A stretch of 64,000 nucleotides of DNA, taken from assembly GCF_014836335.1 (NCBI RefSeq), contig NZ_JACSRA010000010.1:78513-142512 (forward strand), given 5' to 3'. The translations under genes and the position numbers were made by a program. This stretch comes from Clostridium cibarium (GTDB lineage: Bacteria; Bacillota; Clostridia; Clostridiales; Clostridiaceae). Positions 7,972 through 16,316 of this stretch are shown in pieces. Under the pieces are notes generated by a model, which worked only from the letters and a program-made list of their open reading frames with translations, was not told the origin of the DNA and did not search any database. Positions within the stretch are counted from its first letter, which is position 1. Each line of letters opens with the position of its first letter.

Positions 7972-8751
7972 ATGAAAGAGATAAAGAGATATTTAGAGTC
8001 AAGAATAGGGAGTTATGGATTCTTTTTTGAGGATCTATCAGGCGGTTTTGTTTATGGTTATAATGAAAACGTACAAATGGTTGCAGCGGGGTGTATGAAA
8101 CTTCCTATTGCTGTTTCGTTAATAAAAGCTGTAGAAGATAAAAAAGTAGGATTTATGGATAGAATTCAAATAAAAAGAGAAGATAAGGTTTTTGGGACAG
8201 GAATAATTCATGAATTTGATGAAAGAGAATATACAGTATTTGAACTTTTAGTTGCTATGCTTATACAAAGCGATAATACTGCTGCAAACAAAATAATTGA
8301 TATAGTGGGAATTGATGTAATAAATACAGATATAAATAAAATGGGATTGAGGAATACATCTCTAAATAGAAAGACAAATGATGAAAGAAATAGAAAAAAT
8401 AATATAGAAAATATAACAACTGCATATGATCTTTCAACTGTATGGAGACACTTATATAAGGGTACCTTCCTAAATAAAGAAAATAGTACAATGCTTGTTG
8501 ATATATTGAGAAGACAACAAATAAAGAACAAGTTGGCACTTTATATTCCAGACGATTTAAAGTTTGAGATTTCAAGTAAAACTGGAGATAAAAAAGGTGT
8601 AGAAAATGATACAGCATTAATACAAGTGCAGAAAGGCACATTCGTATTTACAGTTTTATCAAGTTGTATACCAAACAGTGTATATGGAACAGTGACTTTA
8701 GCAAAATGCGGAAAAATGATGTGGGATAATATCATGAATAACTGGCATTGA
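7972..8751 (+). CDS. Class A beta-lactamase-fold protein lacking the catalytic serine
   Basis: A 259-residue protein with the layout of class A serine beta-lactamases and related serine hydrolases, but with the nucleophile missing. Where SxxK is expected, the sequence reads AAGCMKLPI: Gly40-Cys41-Met42-Lys43, so Ser is replaced by Gly while the general-base Lys43 is kept. The second motif SDN (100-102, SDNTAAN) and the third motif KTG (203-205) are intact. There is no signal peptide or lipobox, so it should be cytoplasmic, unlike true beta-lactamases. The ATG follows ATAGGAGGGTATT. It is a single gene between pfk and a strong terminator. Hydrolysis through an acyl-serine is unlikely; a binding role or an unusual Cys41 chemistry are possibilities. 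Confidence 0.85.
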   Translation: MKEIKRYLESRIGSYGFFFEDLSGGFVYGYNENVQMVAAGCMKLPIAVSLIKAVEDKKVGFMDRIQIKREDKVFGTGIIHEFDEREYTVFELLVAMLIQSDNTAANKIIDIVGIDVINTDINKMGLRNTSLNRKTNDERNRKNNIENITTAYDLSTVWRHLYKGTFLNKENSTMLVDILRRQQIKNKLALYIPDDLKFEISSKTGDKKGVENDTALIQVQKGTFVFTVLSSCIPNSVYGTVTLAKCGKMMWDNIMNNWH

Positions 8752-8762
8752 CTCAAAGTGGC

Positions 8763-8794
8763 ATAACCTCTAGGAATCTAGGGGTTATTTTTTT
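8763..8794 (+). terminator. Terminator after the beta-lactamase-fold gene
   Basis: ATAACC-CTAG (8763-8773) pairs with CTAG-GGTTAT (8778-8788) around a GAAT loop, and a T7 run follows. Confidence 0.85.
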
Positions 8795-9205
8795 ATTTTC
8801 AATAATAGTTTTTTAGCTTGAAATGATATGTAAAATATTTAAGTGATTTATAATATATACAAGTTAAAAGCCTTTTTTATATGTAATGTTTATTGATAGT
8901 TCTTCATATGCATGATTAATAATATGTTTTCAAAGAGATTTCTAGTATACATCATGTGGATAGATATATATTATTGAATATTTATCCGTGAAAAAAAGAG
9001 AAAAGATTTAGCTAAAAAAACAAAAAATATATTTTTTGTTTGATATTCTGTAAAATTTATAGTAAAATATAGCTAAAATCGTTTAATATACCAATTTGGA
9101 AGTAATATAAAAAATATAAAATGGAAAAAAGAGGAAAATACGTATTGGTATACAACATGTAACAATATGCTAAAATATGAAACTATTTTTAAGGAGAAGA
9201 TGTAG
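8795..9205. other. Long upstream region of the pectinase gene
   Basis: About 410 AT-rich bases without an open frame. It contains the operator-like repeats described at 9085-9158 and the AAGGAGAAG ribosome-binding site just before 9206. I saw no other structured RNA. Confidence 0.45.
9085..9158. promoter_or_regulatory. Pair of operator-like half-palindromes upstream of the pectinase gene
   Basis: AATATACCAATT (9085-9096) and ATTGGTATACAACAT (9144-9158) carry inverted copies of TATACCAAT/ATTGGTATA. The second is an imperfect version of ATTGGTATACCAAT, the operator shape known for GntR-family hexuronate regulators such as UxuR/ExuR. The position 50-120 bases upstream of a pectin-degrading enzyme fits substrate control. 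The regulator itself is not in this window, so its identity is inference. Confidence 0.4.
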
Positions 9206-12200
9206 ATGAGAAAAAAATTTTTATCAATTTTAATTTGTGCAACCATCATTGTTTCCCAAGGATTAGTAAGTCCAACTACAGCAAAGGGTGAAGTGATAAA
9301 TAATGCAGTTTCTGAAAACGTTATAAAAAGTAAAAAAATTAATGTGATTGTTGATGGAAAATATACCGGAGTTAATGGACAAGAAGTAAATAAAATAAAG
9401 ATGTTTAGTACGGTACAAGCTGCTATAAATTCAGTGCCAGAAGATAATACAAGTGAAGTTATTATTTATATAAAGAATGGTACATATAAAGAAAAAATTA
9501 ATGTTACACAACCAAATGTAATATTAAAAGGTGAAAGTAAAGATAAGACAATTTTAACTTATGATGCAGCAGCTGGTACTACTAAGTTAACTGAACATGG
9601 GGGAGATGGGATAACAACTTATGGAACAACAGGTTCAGCTAGTGTTACAGTAGGGCCATTAGCAACAGGTTTTTCAGCTGTAAATTTAACAATAGAAAAT
9701 TCTTTTGACGAAATAGCTCATGCAGACATGGAAAAGAAGCAAGCTGTTGCACTAAAAAATGAAGCTGATCAAAGCGTTATTGTAAATTGTAATCTTATAG
9801 GAAATCAAGATACATTATATGCAAATAAAAATAAACAATATTTTTATAATTGTTTTATTCAAGGAGATGTTGACTTTATCTTTGGTGCAGCTACTGCAGT
9901 ATTTGAGAATTGTGAAATAAATTCTGTAGAAAGAGAAGGTGTTACTCCTAAAGGATATGTAGCGGCTCCAAGCACTTTGGTGGATACTTCGTATGGATTC
10001 TTGTTTTTAAATTCAAAATTAACAAGTAACATAGATGATGCAGGAAGTGTATATTTAGGAAGACCATGGCATCCAAGTAGTGTAAAGACTCAAGTAAAAT
10101 CAAGTGTTGTATATAAAAATTGCGAAATGGGAAAGCATATATCTGAAGAAGGCTGGTCACAAATGAACGGACAGTTACCAAAAGATAACTTTATGTGTGA
10201 GTATGGAAGTACAGGTGAAGGTGCTAAATCAAATGCAATTAGAAAAGTGCTATCAGATGTAGAGGCTAGTGAGTTTACAAAGGAAAAAGTATTTGCTGGT
10301 TGGGATGTGAATAGCAGAGTAAATGAATTAAATTCAATTAACAGTAACTTTTCAACTAATGCAACAAATCAATCAGAACAAGTTAAATGGAATTTTACAA
10401 GGTTTGGGGCAACAACATCTGAAGAAAATAACACTGTTCAAGTTGATGATAAGAATAAGACTGTAACATTAACTTCGGGTAGAAAAGATGGTACACATCC
10501 TGGAGGAAAGATTGCTGGATCTAATGATGGTATTTCCTATTATTACACTGAAGTAGATGCATCTAAAAACTTTGAAATATCAGCTGATGTAAAGGTTAAT
10601 TTCTTTGAAAAGATAAAGCCAGATAATCAATGTGGATTTGGAATTATGGCAAGAGATATATTAGGTGTGGAAAATGATGCTTCAGTTAGCCCATCAAATA
10701 TGGCACTTGTTGGAGGGTACCAAGCTAAGATGATGTCTGTATTTAGAAATGGAGTAACAAAAGATCTTAGCGGAAAAATTACGATGGAAAATCCACACGT
10801 GTTCAGTGGAAGACCGGCTAATGATGGTACATCAACATATAAGTTAAAACTCAAAAAAACAAATACTGGATATATTGCAAGTATTGATGATGGTGAAGAA
10901 ATAACATATTATAGACCAAAACAATTAGAAGTAATAGATAATAAAATATATGTTGGGTTTTTTACTGCTCGTATAGCATCAATTACTGTCTCCAACATTA
11001 ATTTTACAACTTCAGATGTAGCAACTGATCCAAAAGGATTGCCAGAACCTGAACAAGTAGTAGTTCCTGCTGTAAATGTATTATCATCAAAGGATACAGG
11101 ATCTTCTAAATATAAGTTGTCTCTAAATAATACAGTAGAAGGAAATATAAGTGTTAAACAGGATGGTAACTTAATTTATGATAGTAAAGTTCAAAAGAAT
11201 GAAGAATTAAATATAGATACAAAGCTTAATCTTAGAACAAATCAATTTGAGATAACTTATATACCTGCTAAAACATCAATCAATGCAGATGTAACTCCTA
11301 GAACAATTACTCATAATGTATTATATAAGAGTTATGGAGTAGAAAATGGAGATGTATACGTTTCTCAAGAAGGTACAGCAAATGGAAGTGGTTCAATTGA
11401 TAACCCAATAGATATTAGCACGGCATTAAAATATACAAATGATGGACAAACTATCAAAGTTAAAGGTGGAACTTATAGTTTAAAATCACCATTGAAAATA
11501 AATAAAGATAATAGTGGTACTGCAGAAAAAATGAAAACATTAACTACCTATGATGGTAAAAGAGCTACTTTTGATTTTAACAAAACATGTGATGGATTAA
11601 CAATAGGAGGAAGTTACTGGCATGTATATGGTATTGATTTATGTAATACAGCAGATAAACAACATGGAATAACAGTATCAGGTAATAATAACATAGTAGA
11701 AGATGTTAAAACTTATAAAAATGGAGATACAGGTCTGCAAATTAGTGGATCACTAGACGATTCAAAAAATAAGTGGCCTAAAAATAATCTAATTCTAAAT
11801 TGCGAATCGTATGATAATATGGATGGAGCAATGAATAATGCAGATGGATTTGCAGCAAAAATCAGTGTCGGATCTGGAAATGTATTCCGAGGTTGTATAT
11901 CTCATAATAATTGTGATGATGGATGGGATTTGTTTTCAAAACTTGAAGTTGGATCAATTGATCCTGTTTTAATTGAGAATTGTGTAGCTTATCAAAATGG
12001 AAAGCTAACTGATGGAACTCTTACAAAAGGAGATGGTAATGGATTTAAGCTTGGTGGTGAAGGTATACCAGTTAAACATGCTCTTAAAAATTCAATATCC
12101 TTCGGAAACTGTGCTGCAGGGATAACTGGAAATAGTAATCCTGCAATTATAGTGGAAAATTGTATATCGGTAGATAATGATGTTAACTATAGCTTGGATT

Positions 12201-12670
12201 ATTATACAGGAGCTATTCTTAATTACCAATTGAAAAATAATATTTCTTATAGAACTATAGCTGGTAAAGCAGATTCAGTTCCTGATATGGTAAGAGGAGA
12301 AAATAATTACTTTTATAATGGCACAGATACTGAGAATATAGATGGTAAAAGAATTGAAGCATCAGCATTTAAGAGCACAGAAATGCCTAAAACTATAGGA
12401 AGAGATAGTAATAATAATATAGATTTAGGTAGTTATATGGTTTTGGTTGATAATATCTTTGGAGATAATACTGATCCTAAAAAAGAAAATACTAAAGGGG
12501 ATAGGAAATCTATAATACAAAAGACAGCAGGCGAAGTTATATCAACTGAAACTAATAATGGTTTAGAAAAAGTTAGTAGTGCAAAAACAGGAGATGTAGG
12601 GGCGTTGGGAGTTTTTGGATTAGGATTTGCTTCGTTAATAGGTACGATTATTAGTAGAAAAAGAAGATAA
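9206..12670 (+). CDS. Secreted bifunctional pectin methylesterase / pectate lyase (CE8 + PL9-like)
   Basis: 1154-residue exported enzyme expected to demethylate pectin and then cleave the polygalacturonate. Order: signal peptide (about 1-27); CE8 pectinesterase (about 45-370) with QDT (201-203, Asp202), GDVDFIFG (220-227, Asp223) and GRPW (285-288, Arg286), which are the family's catalytic signatures; a beta-sandwich, concanavalin-like linker domain (about 390-610); a short beta module; and a PL9-type parallel beta-helix (about 713-1080) with Asp880, Lys885 (the probable catalytic base in DGFAAK) and DDGWD (904-908) for calcium. The C-terminus has SAKTGD (1125-1130), a hydrophobic segment and RKRR, resembling a non-LPXTG sortase signal. 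It is a single gene with a strong terminator. Both activities are inferred from intact motifs. Confidence 0.92.
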   Translation: MRKKFLSILICATIIVSQGLVSPTTAKGEVINNAVSENVIKSKKINVIVDGKYTGVNGQEVNKIKMFSTVQAAINSVPEDNTSEVIIYIKNGTYKEKINVTQPNVILKGESKDKTILTYDAAAGTTKLTEHGGDGITTYGTTGSASVTVGPLATGFSAVNLTIENSFDEIAHADMEKKQAVALKNEADQSVIVNCNLIGNQDTLYANKNKQYFYNCFIQGDVDFIFGAATAVFENCEINSVEREGVTPKGYVAAPSTLVDTSYGFLFLNSKLTSNIDDAGSVYLGRPWHPSSVKTQVKSSVVYKNCEMGKHISEEGWSQMNGQLPKDNFMCEYGSTGEGAKSNAIRKVLSDVEASEFTKEKVFAGWDVNSRVNELNSINSNFSTNATNQSEQVKWNFTRFGATTSEENNTVQVDDKNKTVTLTSGRKDGTHPGGKIAGSNDGISYYYTEVDASKNFEISADVKVNFFEKIKPDNQCGFGIMARDILGVENDASVSPSNMALVGGYQAKMMSVFRNGVTKDLSGKITMENPHVFSGRPANDGTSTYKLKLKKTNTGYIASIDDGEEITYYRPKQLEVIDNKIYVGFFTARIASITVSNINFTTSDVATDPKGLPEPEQVVVPAVNVLSSKDTGSSKYKLSLNNTVEGNISVKQDGNLIYDSKVQKNEELNIDTKLNLRTNQFEITYIPAKTSINADVTPRTITHNVLYKSYGVENGDVYVSQEGTANGSGSIDNPIDISTALKYTNDGQTIKVKGGTYSLKSPLKINKDNSGTAEKMKTLTTYDGKRATFDFNKTCDGLTIGGSYWHVYGIDLCNTADKQHGITVSGNNNIVEDVKTYKNGDTGLQISGSLDDSKNKWPKNNLILNCESYDNMDGAMNNADGFAAKISVGSGNVFRGCISHNNCDDGWDLFSKLEVGSIDPVLIENCVAYQNGKLTDGTLTKGDGNGFKLGGEGIPVKHALKNSISFGNCAAGITGNSNPAIIVENCISVDNDVNYSLDYYTGAILNYQLKNNISYRTIAGKADSVPDMVRGENNYFYNGTDTENIDGKRIEASAFKSTEMPKTIGRDSNNNIDLGSYMVLVDNIFGDNTDPKKENTKGDRKSIIQKTAGEVISTETNNGLEKVSSAKTGDVGALGVFGLGFASLIGTIISRKRR

Positions 12671-12724
12671 GAGTTATGTACAGAAATTTAGTAGGATATA
12701 TAATTTATCTTCTGTAGAGCTTAG

Positions 12725-12768
12725 AAGGTTACTTTAAAAAATTTATTTTTAAAGTAACCTTTTGTTTT
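12725..12768 (+). terminator. Terminator after the pectinase gene
   Basis: AAGGTTACTTTAAAAA (12725-12740) is a perfect inverted repeat of 12746-12761, with a 5-base loop and TTGTTTTTG behind it. Confidence 0.85.
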
Positions 12769-12895
12769 TGTAAAGAACTTAGAATACATTTAGGATAATA
12801 TGAATAGATATATTATAAGTTATTGTATAGTTAATCGCTTTACTAAAAATCAACTTAGTAAAAAAGCTTATGCAAATCAATTTGGAGGTATATAT

Positions 12896-13036
12896 ATGGA
12901 GGATTCATGGATAGAACCTAAGATGATTGATTTTGGAAATAATGAAATGAATAAAGCGGAAGAAACAATTAACAAAGAATGTGATGAAATTTATAAAGAA
13001 GACAATAATGCAACGAGAAAGCAAAAGAGAAAATAA
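12896..13036 (+). CDS. Small acidic/basic hypothetical protein (46 aa)
   Basis: Not a recognised family. The frame is open from 12800, but the ribosome-binding site TTTGGAGGTATAT directly precedes the ATG at 12896, so the 46-residue product starting MEDSWIEPKM is preferred. It is hydrophilic, rich in Glu, Asn and Lys, with no membrane segment and a basic end (RKQKRK). It may be helical around residues 15-35. It has its own terminator (13047-13090) and stands between two unrelated genes. Similar short charged proteins are common in clostridia, some of them spore-associated, but nothing here proves that. Confidence 0.55.
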   Translation: MEDSWIEPKMIDFGNNEMNKAEETINKECDEIYKEDNNATRKQKRK

Positions 13037-13046
13037 TATTTTTGAG

Positions 13047-13090
13047 AAGAGGGAGAAATTCAATGAATGATGCAATTCTTCCTCTTTTTG
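13047..13090 (+). terminator. Terminator after the 46-aa gene
   Basis: AAGAGGGAGAAATT (13047-13060) pairs imperfectly with AATTCTTCCTCTT (13074-13086), followed by TTT. Confidence 0.6.
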
Positions 13091-13194
13091 TAGAGGTATA
13101 TGATTGTTAGGATTTATTTACAAAATCATATAAATTTTGTATAATGATTTAAATTTGTTAAAGGTAAAATATTTAGCTAAAGGATGGTGAAAAT

Positions 13195-15048
13195 ATGGGT
13201 AGTATCTTCGAAGAATTAAGAACATTAAAGGAATATAAATATGATTTAGGTAAAAAAGAGCTAGAGTATATTTACATTTCTGAAAGTATGCCAGTTAATG
13301 AACAATTAGATCTAGCGGATTATCTCATTGAAGAAATAAAAGATATATACGATAAAAATATTTTATACCCTAAGTTTCACTTAGAGGATATTCTATTAAT
13401 TTATTATATGAATCCACTTATAAATAAGATCAATATTTTAATTATGGAAAATGTATTGAATGAAGTATGGGTAAGAGAGTTTACAGAAAATTTAATATAT
13501 AAATCAGAGACTCCTTGGCATGTAAAATTAGGATTAATCTTATCTAGTAGATATCTATCGGAAGAAAAATTACCGGAGCTTTTTGATGTTTTTTCTAGAA
13601 GTGGGGAATATATTTTTTATTTAATGAATACTATTAGAAACCTTAAGGGATATAATAATTATTTAGTTGAACTTTCAAAGAAATCTAAAGGAACTATTAA
13701 AGTATTTGCTATAACTAATATAGAATATTTTAGTCCTAAAATAGTTTCGTATATGATTGAAGAAGGATATAAAGACGAGATATATGAAGAACTTTTAATT
13801 AATTATATTTTTACTACTATTAATTTAGAAAGATATTTAGAAAATATTGATAAGAAAAGGTTAGATAATTTGTCATATTTAATATGCAGCTATTTAAGGA
13901 AAAATGAATTTTCTATAATTAAATCTAAATATAATCTAATTGGAAATTATCTTTCCTTAGTAAATAGTATTGGCGATAATTTTGAAAATCTAAATTCAAT
14001 TTTCTTAATAAGAGAAGGAATAGCTCAAGATGAAACTCTAGAGTGTGATATAGAAGAGTTGGAAAAAGAATTAAATAACTTATTGGAAGATGAGAAATGG
14101 ATTGATGTGTTTAAGAAGGGGATTAAAGATAAAGAAGGATTAAGTGAAGATGTTATTGCTTTGGCAGATTTTTATGATTATCAATTAGAGTATAAAGATT
14201 TATTTCTATATTTAGAAAGAGATCATAAAGATTTTAATATATACTGCTATCTAATTGAAGAGGGCAGAAGGGAAGATAAATTAAAACTTTTAAATTATTT
14301 CACAAATCATTTTTGTATAGATAAAATTTGTAGAGGGGCACAAGATATAGATGATAAGGAACTAAGCAAAGAAAATATAATATCTATTATATTTTCTTTG
14401 CTAATTAAATCATTAAAAGATATCTATCCATATGGTAAGGAAATTGCATTAAAAGCCTTAAGTGGAGAGATTAACAAGATTAGAGCTGAAGCTATAAACT
14501 ATCTTTCTAGGTATAAGGATGAACTTAATGAACAGCAGTTAGAAGAAATAAAAGTAGCTTATAATAGTGAACCAAATGAAGAGGTAAAGTTTAAGATGAA
14601 AACATTGTTGTTTAGTTGTGAAGAAGGGAAAAAGGAATATATAGATATAAACAATAAATCTATAAATGAACATATTAGTGATGTTTATTTATTAACAACA
14701 GATGTAGTAGGATGTCAATATAGATATAGAAGATCATTAGAGGATGAGCTTGAAAATAGTAAGATATTTTATTTGCAAATAGAAGAAAATAATTCTTATG
14801 ATAATAGAGCGATTAAAGTCGCAGGAGAAAGTGGGTTCGTTATTGGTTACATTTCAAGAAGCGATAATTATATTTTAAGTAATTTGTTAAAAGGTAAAAA
14901 ATATTTATATGGTAAAATTGAAAAATATAATCTTGAAAATAATTCTATAAAAACAAGAATATATTTAAGCTATAAGGATGTAATTGAATCTATAAATGAT
15001 ACTATTTCGATGTTGCATGGAAGTAACACTGGAGGATTTTTGAATTAA
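13195..15048 (+). CDS. HIRAN-domain protein with a long alpha-helical N-terminal region
   Basis: 617-residue soluble protein of unknown function. Residues 1 to about 480 are helix-rich and Lys/Glu/Leu/Ile-rich, with repeating Tyr-Leu and Leu-Leu patterns that could form HEAT-like solenoid repeats (for example ALKALSGEINKIRAEAINYL near 420-440). The last 120 residues resemble a HIRAN domain: VVGCQYR (about 505-511), EENNSYDNRAIKV (about 535-547) and GFVIGYISR (about 551-559) follow the usual Val-Gly-x-Gln, Asn-x-Tyr-Asp-x-Asn-Ala and Gly-Tyr-Ile pattern. Known of the family: HIRAN binds 3' DNA ends in eukaryotic HLTF; bacterial versions are mostly uncharacterised. No nuclease or helicase motif is visible. 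The ATG at 13195 follows AAAGGATGGTGAAAAT. It is a single gene upstream of the pyr leader. Confidence 0.7.
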   Translation: MGSIFEELRTLKEYKYDLGKKELEYIYISESMPVNEQLDLADYLIEEIKDIYDKNILYPKFHLEDILLIYYMNPLINKINILIMENVLNEVWVREFTENLIYKSETPWHVKLGLILSSRYLSEEKLPELFDVFSRSGEYIFYLMNTIRNLKGYNNYLVELSKKSKGTIKVFAITNIEYFSPKIVSYMIEEGYKDEIYEELLINYIFTTINLERYLENIDKKRLDNLSYLICSYLRKNEFSIIKSKYNLIGNYLSLVNSIGDNFENLNSIFLIREGIAQDETLECDIEELEKELNNLLEDEKWIDVFKKGIKDKEGLSEDVIALADFYDYQLEYKDLFLYLERDHKDFNIYCYLIEEGRREDKLKLLNYFTNHFCIDKICRGAQDIDDKELSKENIISIIFSLLIKSLKDIYPYGKEIALKALSGEINKIRAEAINYLSRYKDELNEQQLEEIKVAYNSEPNEEVKFKMKTLLFSCEEGKKEYIDINNKSINEHISDVYLLTTDVVGCQYRYRRSLEDELENSKIFYLQIEENNSYDNRAIKVAGESGFVIGYISRSDNYILSNLLKGKKYLYGKIEKYNLENNSIKTRIYLSYKDVIESINDTISMLHGSNTGGFLN

Positions 15049-15137
15049 AGTTTAAGTAAATTTATTATTTGAAGTTAGTGGTAATAATATTAACTCTATC
15101 TTTTCATTGCTTTAAATAAATTTATTATATGATAACA

Positions 15138-15166
15138 TTGACAATAGATTCATTAGGTGGTATTCT
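15138..15166 (+). promoter_or_regulatory. Promoter of the pyr operon
   Basis: A perfect TTGACA (15138-15143), 17 bases, then TATTCT (15161-15166) places the transcript start near 15173, just ahead of the PyrR leader. Confidence 0.8.
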
Positions 15167-15172
15167 TAACGA

Positions 15173-15278
15173 AAGAAAAACCTTTAATTTGATCCAGAGA
15201 GGTCAGTAAGGAAAGTTATTTAAACCATTATGAACTAGGATTATTACGCCTTCCTTTAAATTAAAGGAAGGCTTTTTT
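15173..15278 (+). promoter_or_regulatory. PyrR-dependent transcription attenuator of the pyr operon
   Basis: The leader contains GATCCAGAGAGGTC (15191-15204), a match to the conserved PyrR-binding loop. It is followed by a terminator in which GCCTTCCTTTAA (15248-15259) pairs with TTAAAGGAAGGC (15261-15272) ahead of T6. CCTTTAATTT (15181-15190) is exactly complementary to AAATTAAAGG (15258-15267), so it can form an antiterminator that disrupts the terminator hairpin. Known mechanism: UMP/UTP-bound PyrR stabilises the binding hairpin, freeing the terminator. A second CCTTTAATTT lies downstream at 15351-15360. The pyrR gene itself is not in this window. Confidence 0.88.
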
Positions 15279-15395
15279 ATGTAATATGTTGATTTAAATA
15301 TACAGTTAATGCAAGGTAATAAAAACATTAACATATATTCAAATATATAACCTTTAATTTTAGCTCGGAGAAGTTAAGAAGGAGTGAGAACATTA

Positions 15396-16316
15396 ATGAT
15401 GAATAAACATTTAATAGACCCAATGGATTTTTCAGTAGAAGAACTAGATGAAATCTTCGAATTAGCACATCAAATTATTAACGATCCTAAAAAGTTTTCA
15501 AAGATATGTGATGGGAAAATTTTAGGTACTCTTTTCTATGAACCTAGTACAAGAACAAAATTTAGCTTTGAAGCAGCGATGATGAGACTAGGTGGCAAAA
15601 TCTTAGGTTTTTCGGAACCAAATTCCAGTTCGGCATCAAAAGGTGAAACCCTTGCAGATACTATAAAAATGGTATCTATATATACAGATATAATTGCAAT
15701 GAGGCATCCTAAAGAAGGATCAGCGAAGGTAGCAAGTCTTTATTCCGGTGTTCCAATAATAAATGCAGGTGACGGAGGTCATCAACATCCAACTCAGACA
15801 CTAGCAGATTTACTTACAATAGAATGTTTAAAGAAAGGCTTGAGAGGGCATACTGTAGGAATTTGTGGAGATTTAAAATACGGTAGAACTGTTCATTCAC
15901 TAATAAAAGCTATGTCTAGATATGAAGGAACTAAGTTTGTATTAGTATCGCCTAAGGAATTGAAGGTTCCAAATTATATTAAACAAGAATTTATTGAAAA
16001 GAATCATATAGAGTTTATGGAGGTAGAGAGACTTGAGGATGTAATGGAGAAAGTTGATATTCTTTATATGACAAGGATTCAAAGAGAAAGATTCTTTAAT
16101 GAAGAGGAATATTTAAGGTTAAAAGATAGTTATATATTAGATGCAGAGAAAATGAAATATGCACGAGAAAATATGATTGTAATGCATCCTCTTCCAAGAG
16201 TGAATGAAATAGCAGTTGAAGTAGATGATGATAATAGAGCTGCCTATTTTAAACAAGCAGAATATGCAATGTATGTAAGAATGGCGTTAATGTGTAAGCT
16301 TTTGGGGGTGGTGTAG
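15396..16316 (+). CDS. pyrB: Aspartate carbamoyltransferase, catalytic chain
   Basis: Condenses carbamoyl phosphate with L-aspartate to N-carbamoyl-aspartate, the committed step of pyrimidine synthesis. The carbamoyl-phosphate loop [12 protein letters not shown] (about residues 50-61) and the HPTQTLADL motif (about 130-138) are intact. I place the start at ATG 15396 behind AAGAAGGAG (15376-15384); the in-frame GTG at 15384 overlaps that site, and ATG 15399 is a second candidate. The product has 306 residues, normal for this family. It is the first gene of pyrBICFKDE and its stop is directly followed by the pyrI ATG, so it makes the two-chain allosteric enzyme. Carbamoyl-phosphate synthase genes are not in this operon. 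Confidence 0.96.
   Translation: MMNKHLIDPMDFSVEELDEIFELAHQIINDPKKFSKICDGKILGTLFYEPSTRTKFSFEAAMMRLGGKILGFSEPNSSSASKGETLADTIKMVSIYTDIIAMRHPKEGSAKVASLYSGVPIINAGDGGHQHPTQTLADLLTIECLKKGLRGHTVGICGDLKYGRTVHSLIKAMSRYEGTKFVLVSPKELKVPNYIKQEFIEKNHIEFMEVERLEDVMEKVDILYMTRIQRERFFNEEEYLRLKDSYILDAEKMKYARENMIVMHPLPRVNEIAVEVDDDNRAAYFKQAEYAMYVRMALMCKLLGVV

Noticed and set aside
8208..8756. Several minus-strand open frames of 71-126 codons over the beta-lactamase-fold gene
   Set aside because: They lie inside a clear plus-strand gene and consist of low-complexity, hydrophobic translations of AT-rich antisense sequence, without ribosome-binding sites.
12800..12895. Upstream extension of the 46-aa protein to 78 aa
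   Set aside because: No ribosome-binding site precedes the ATG at 12800, while TTTGGAGG directly precedes the ATG at 12896.
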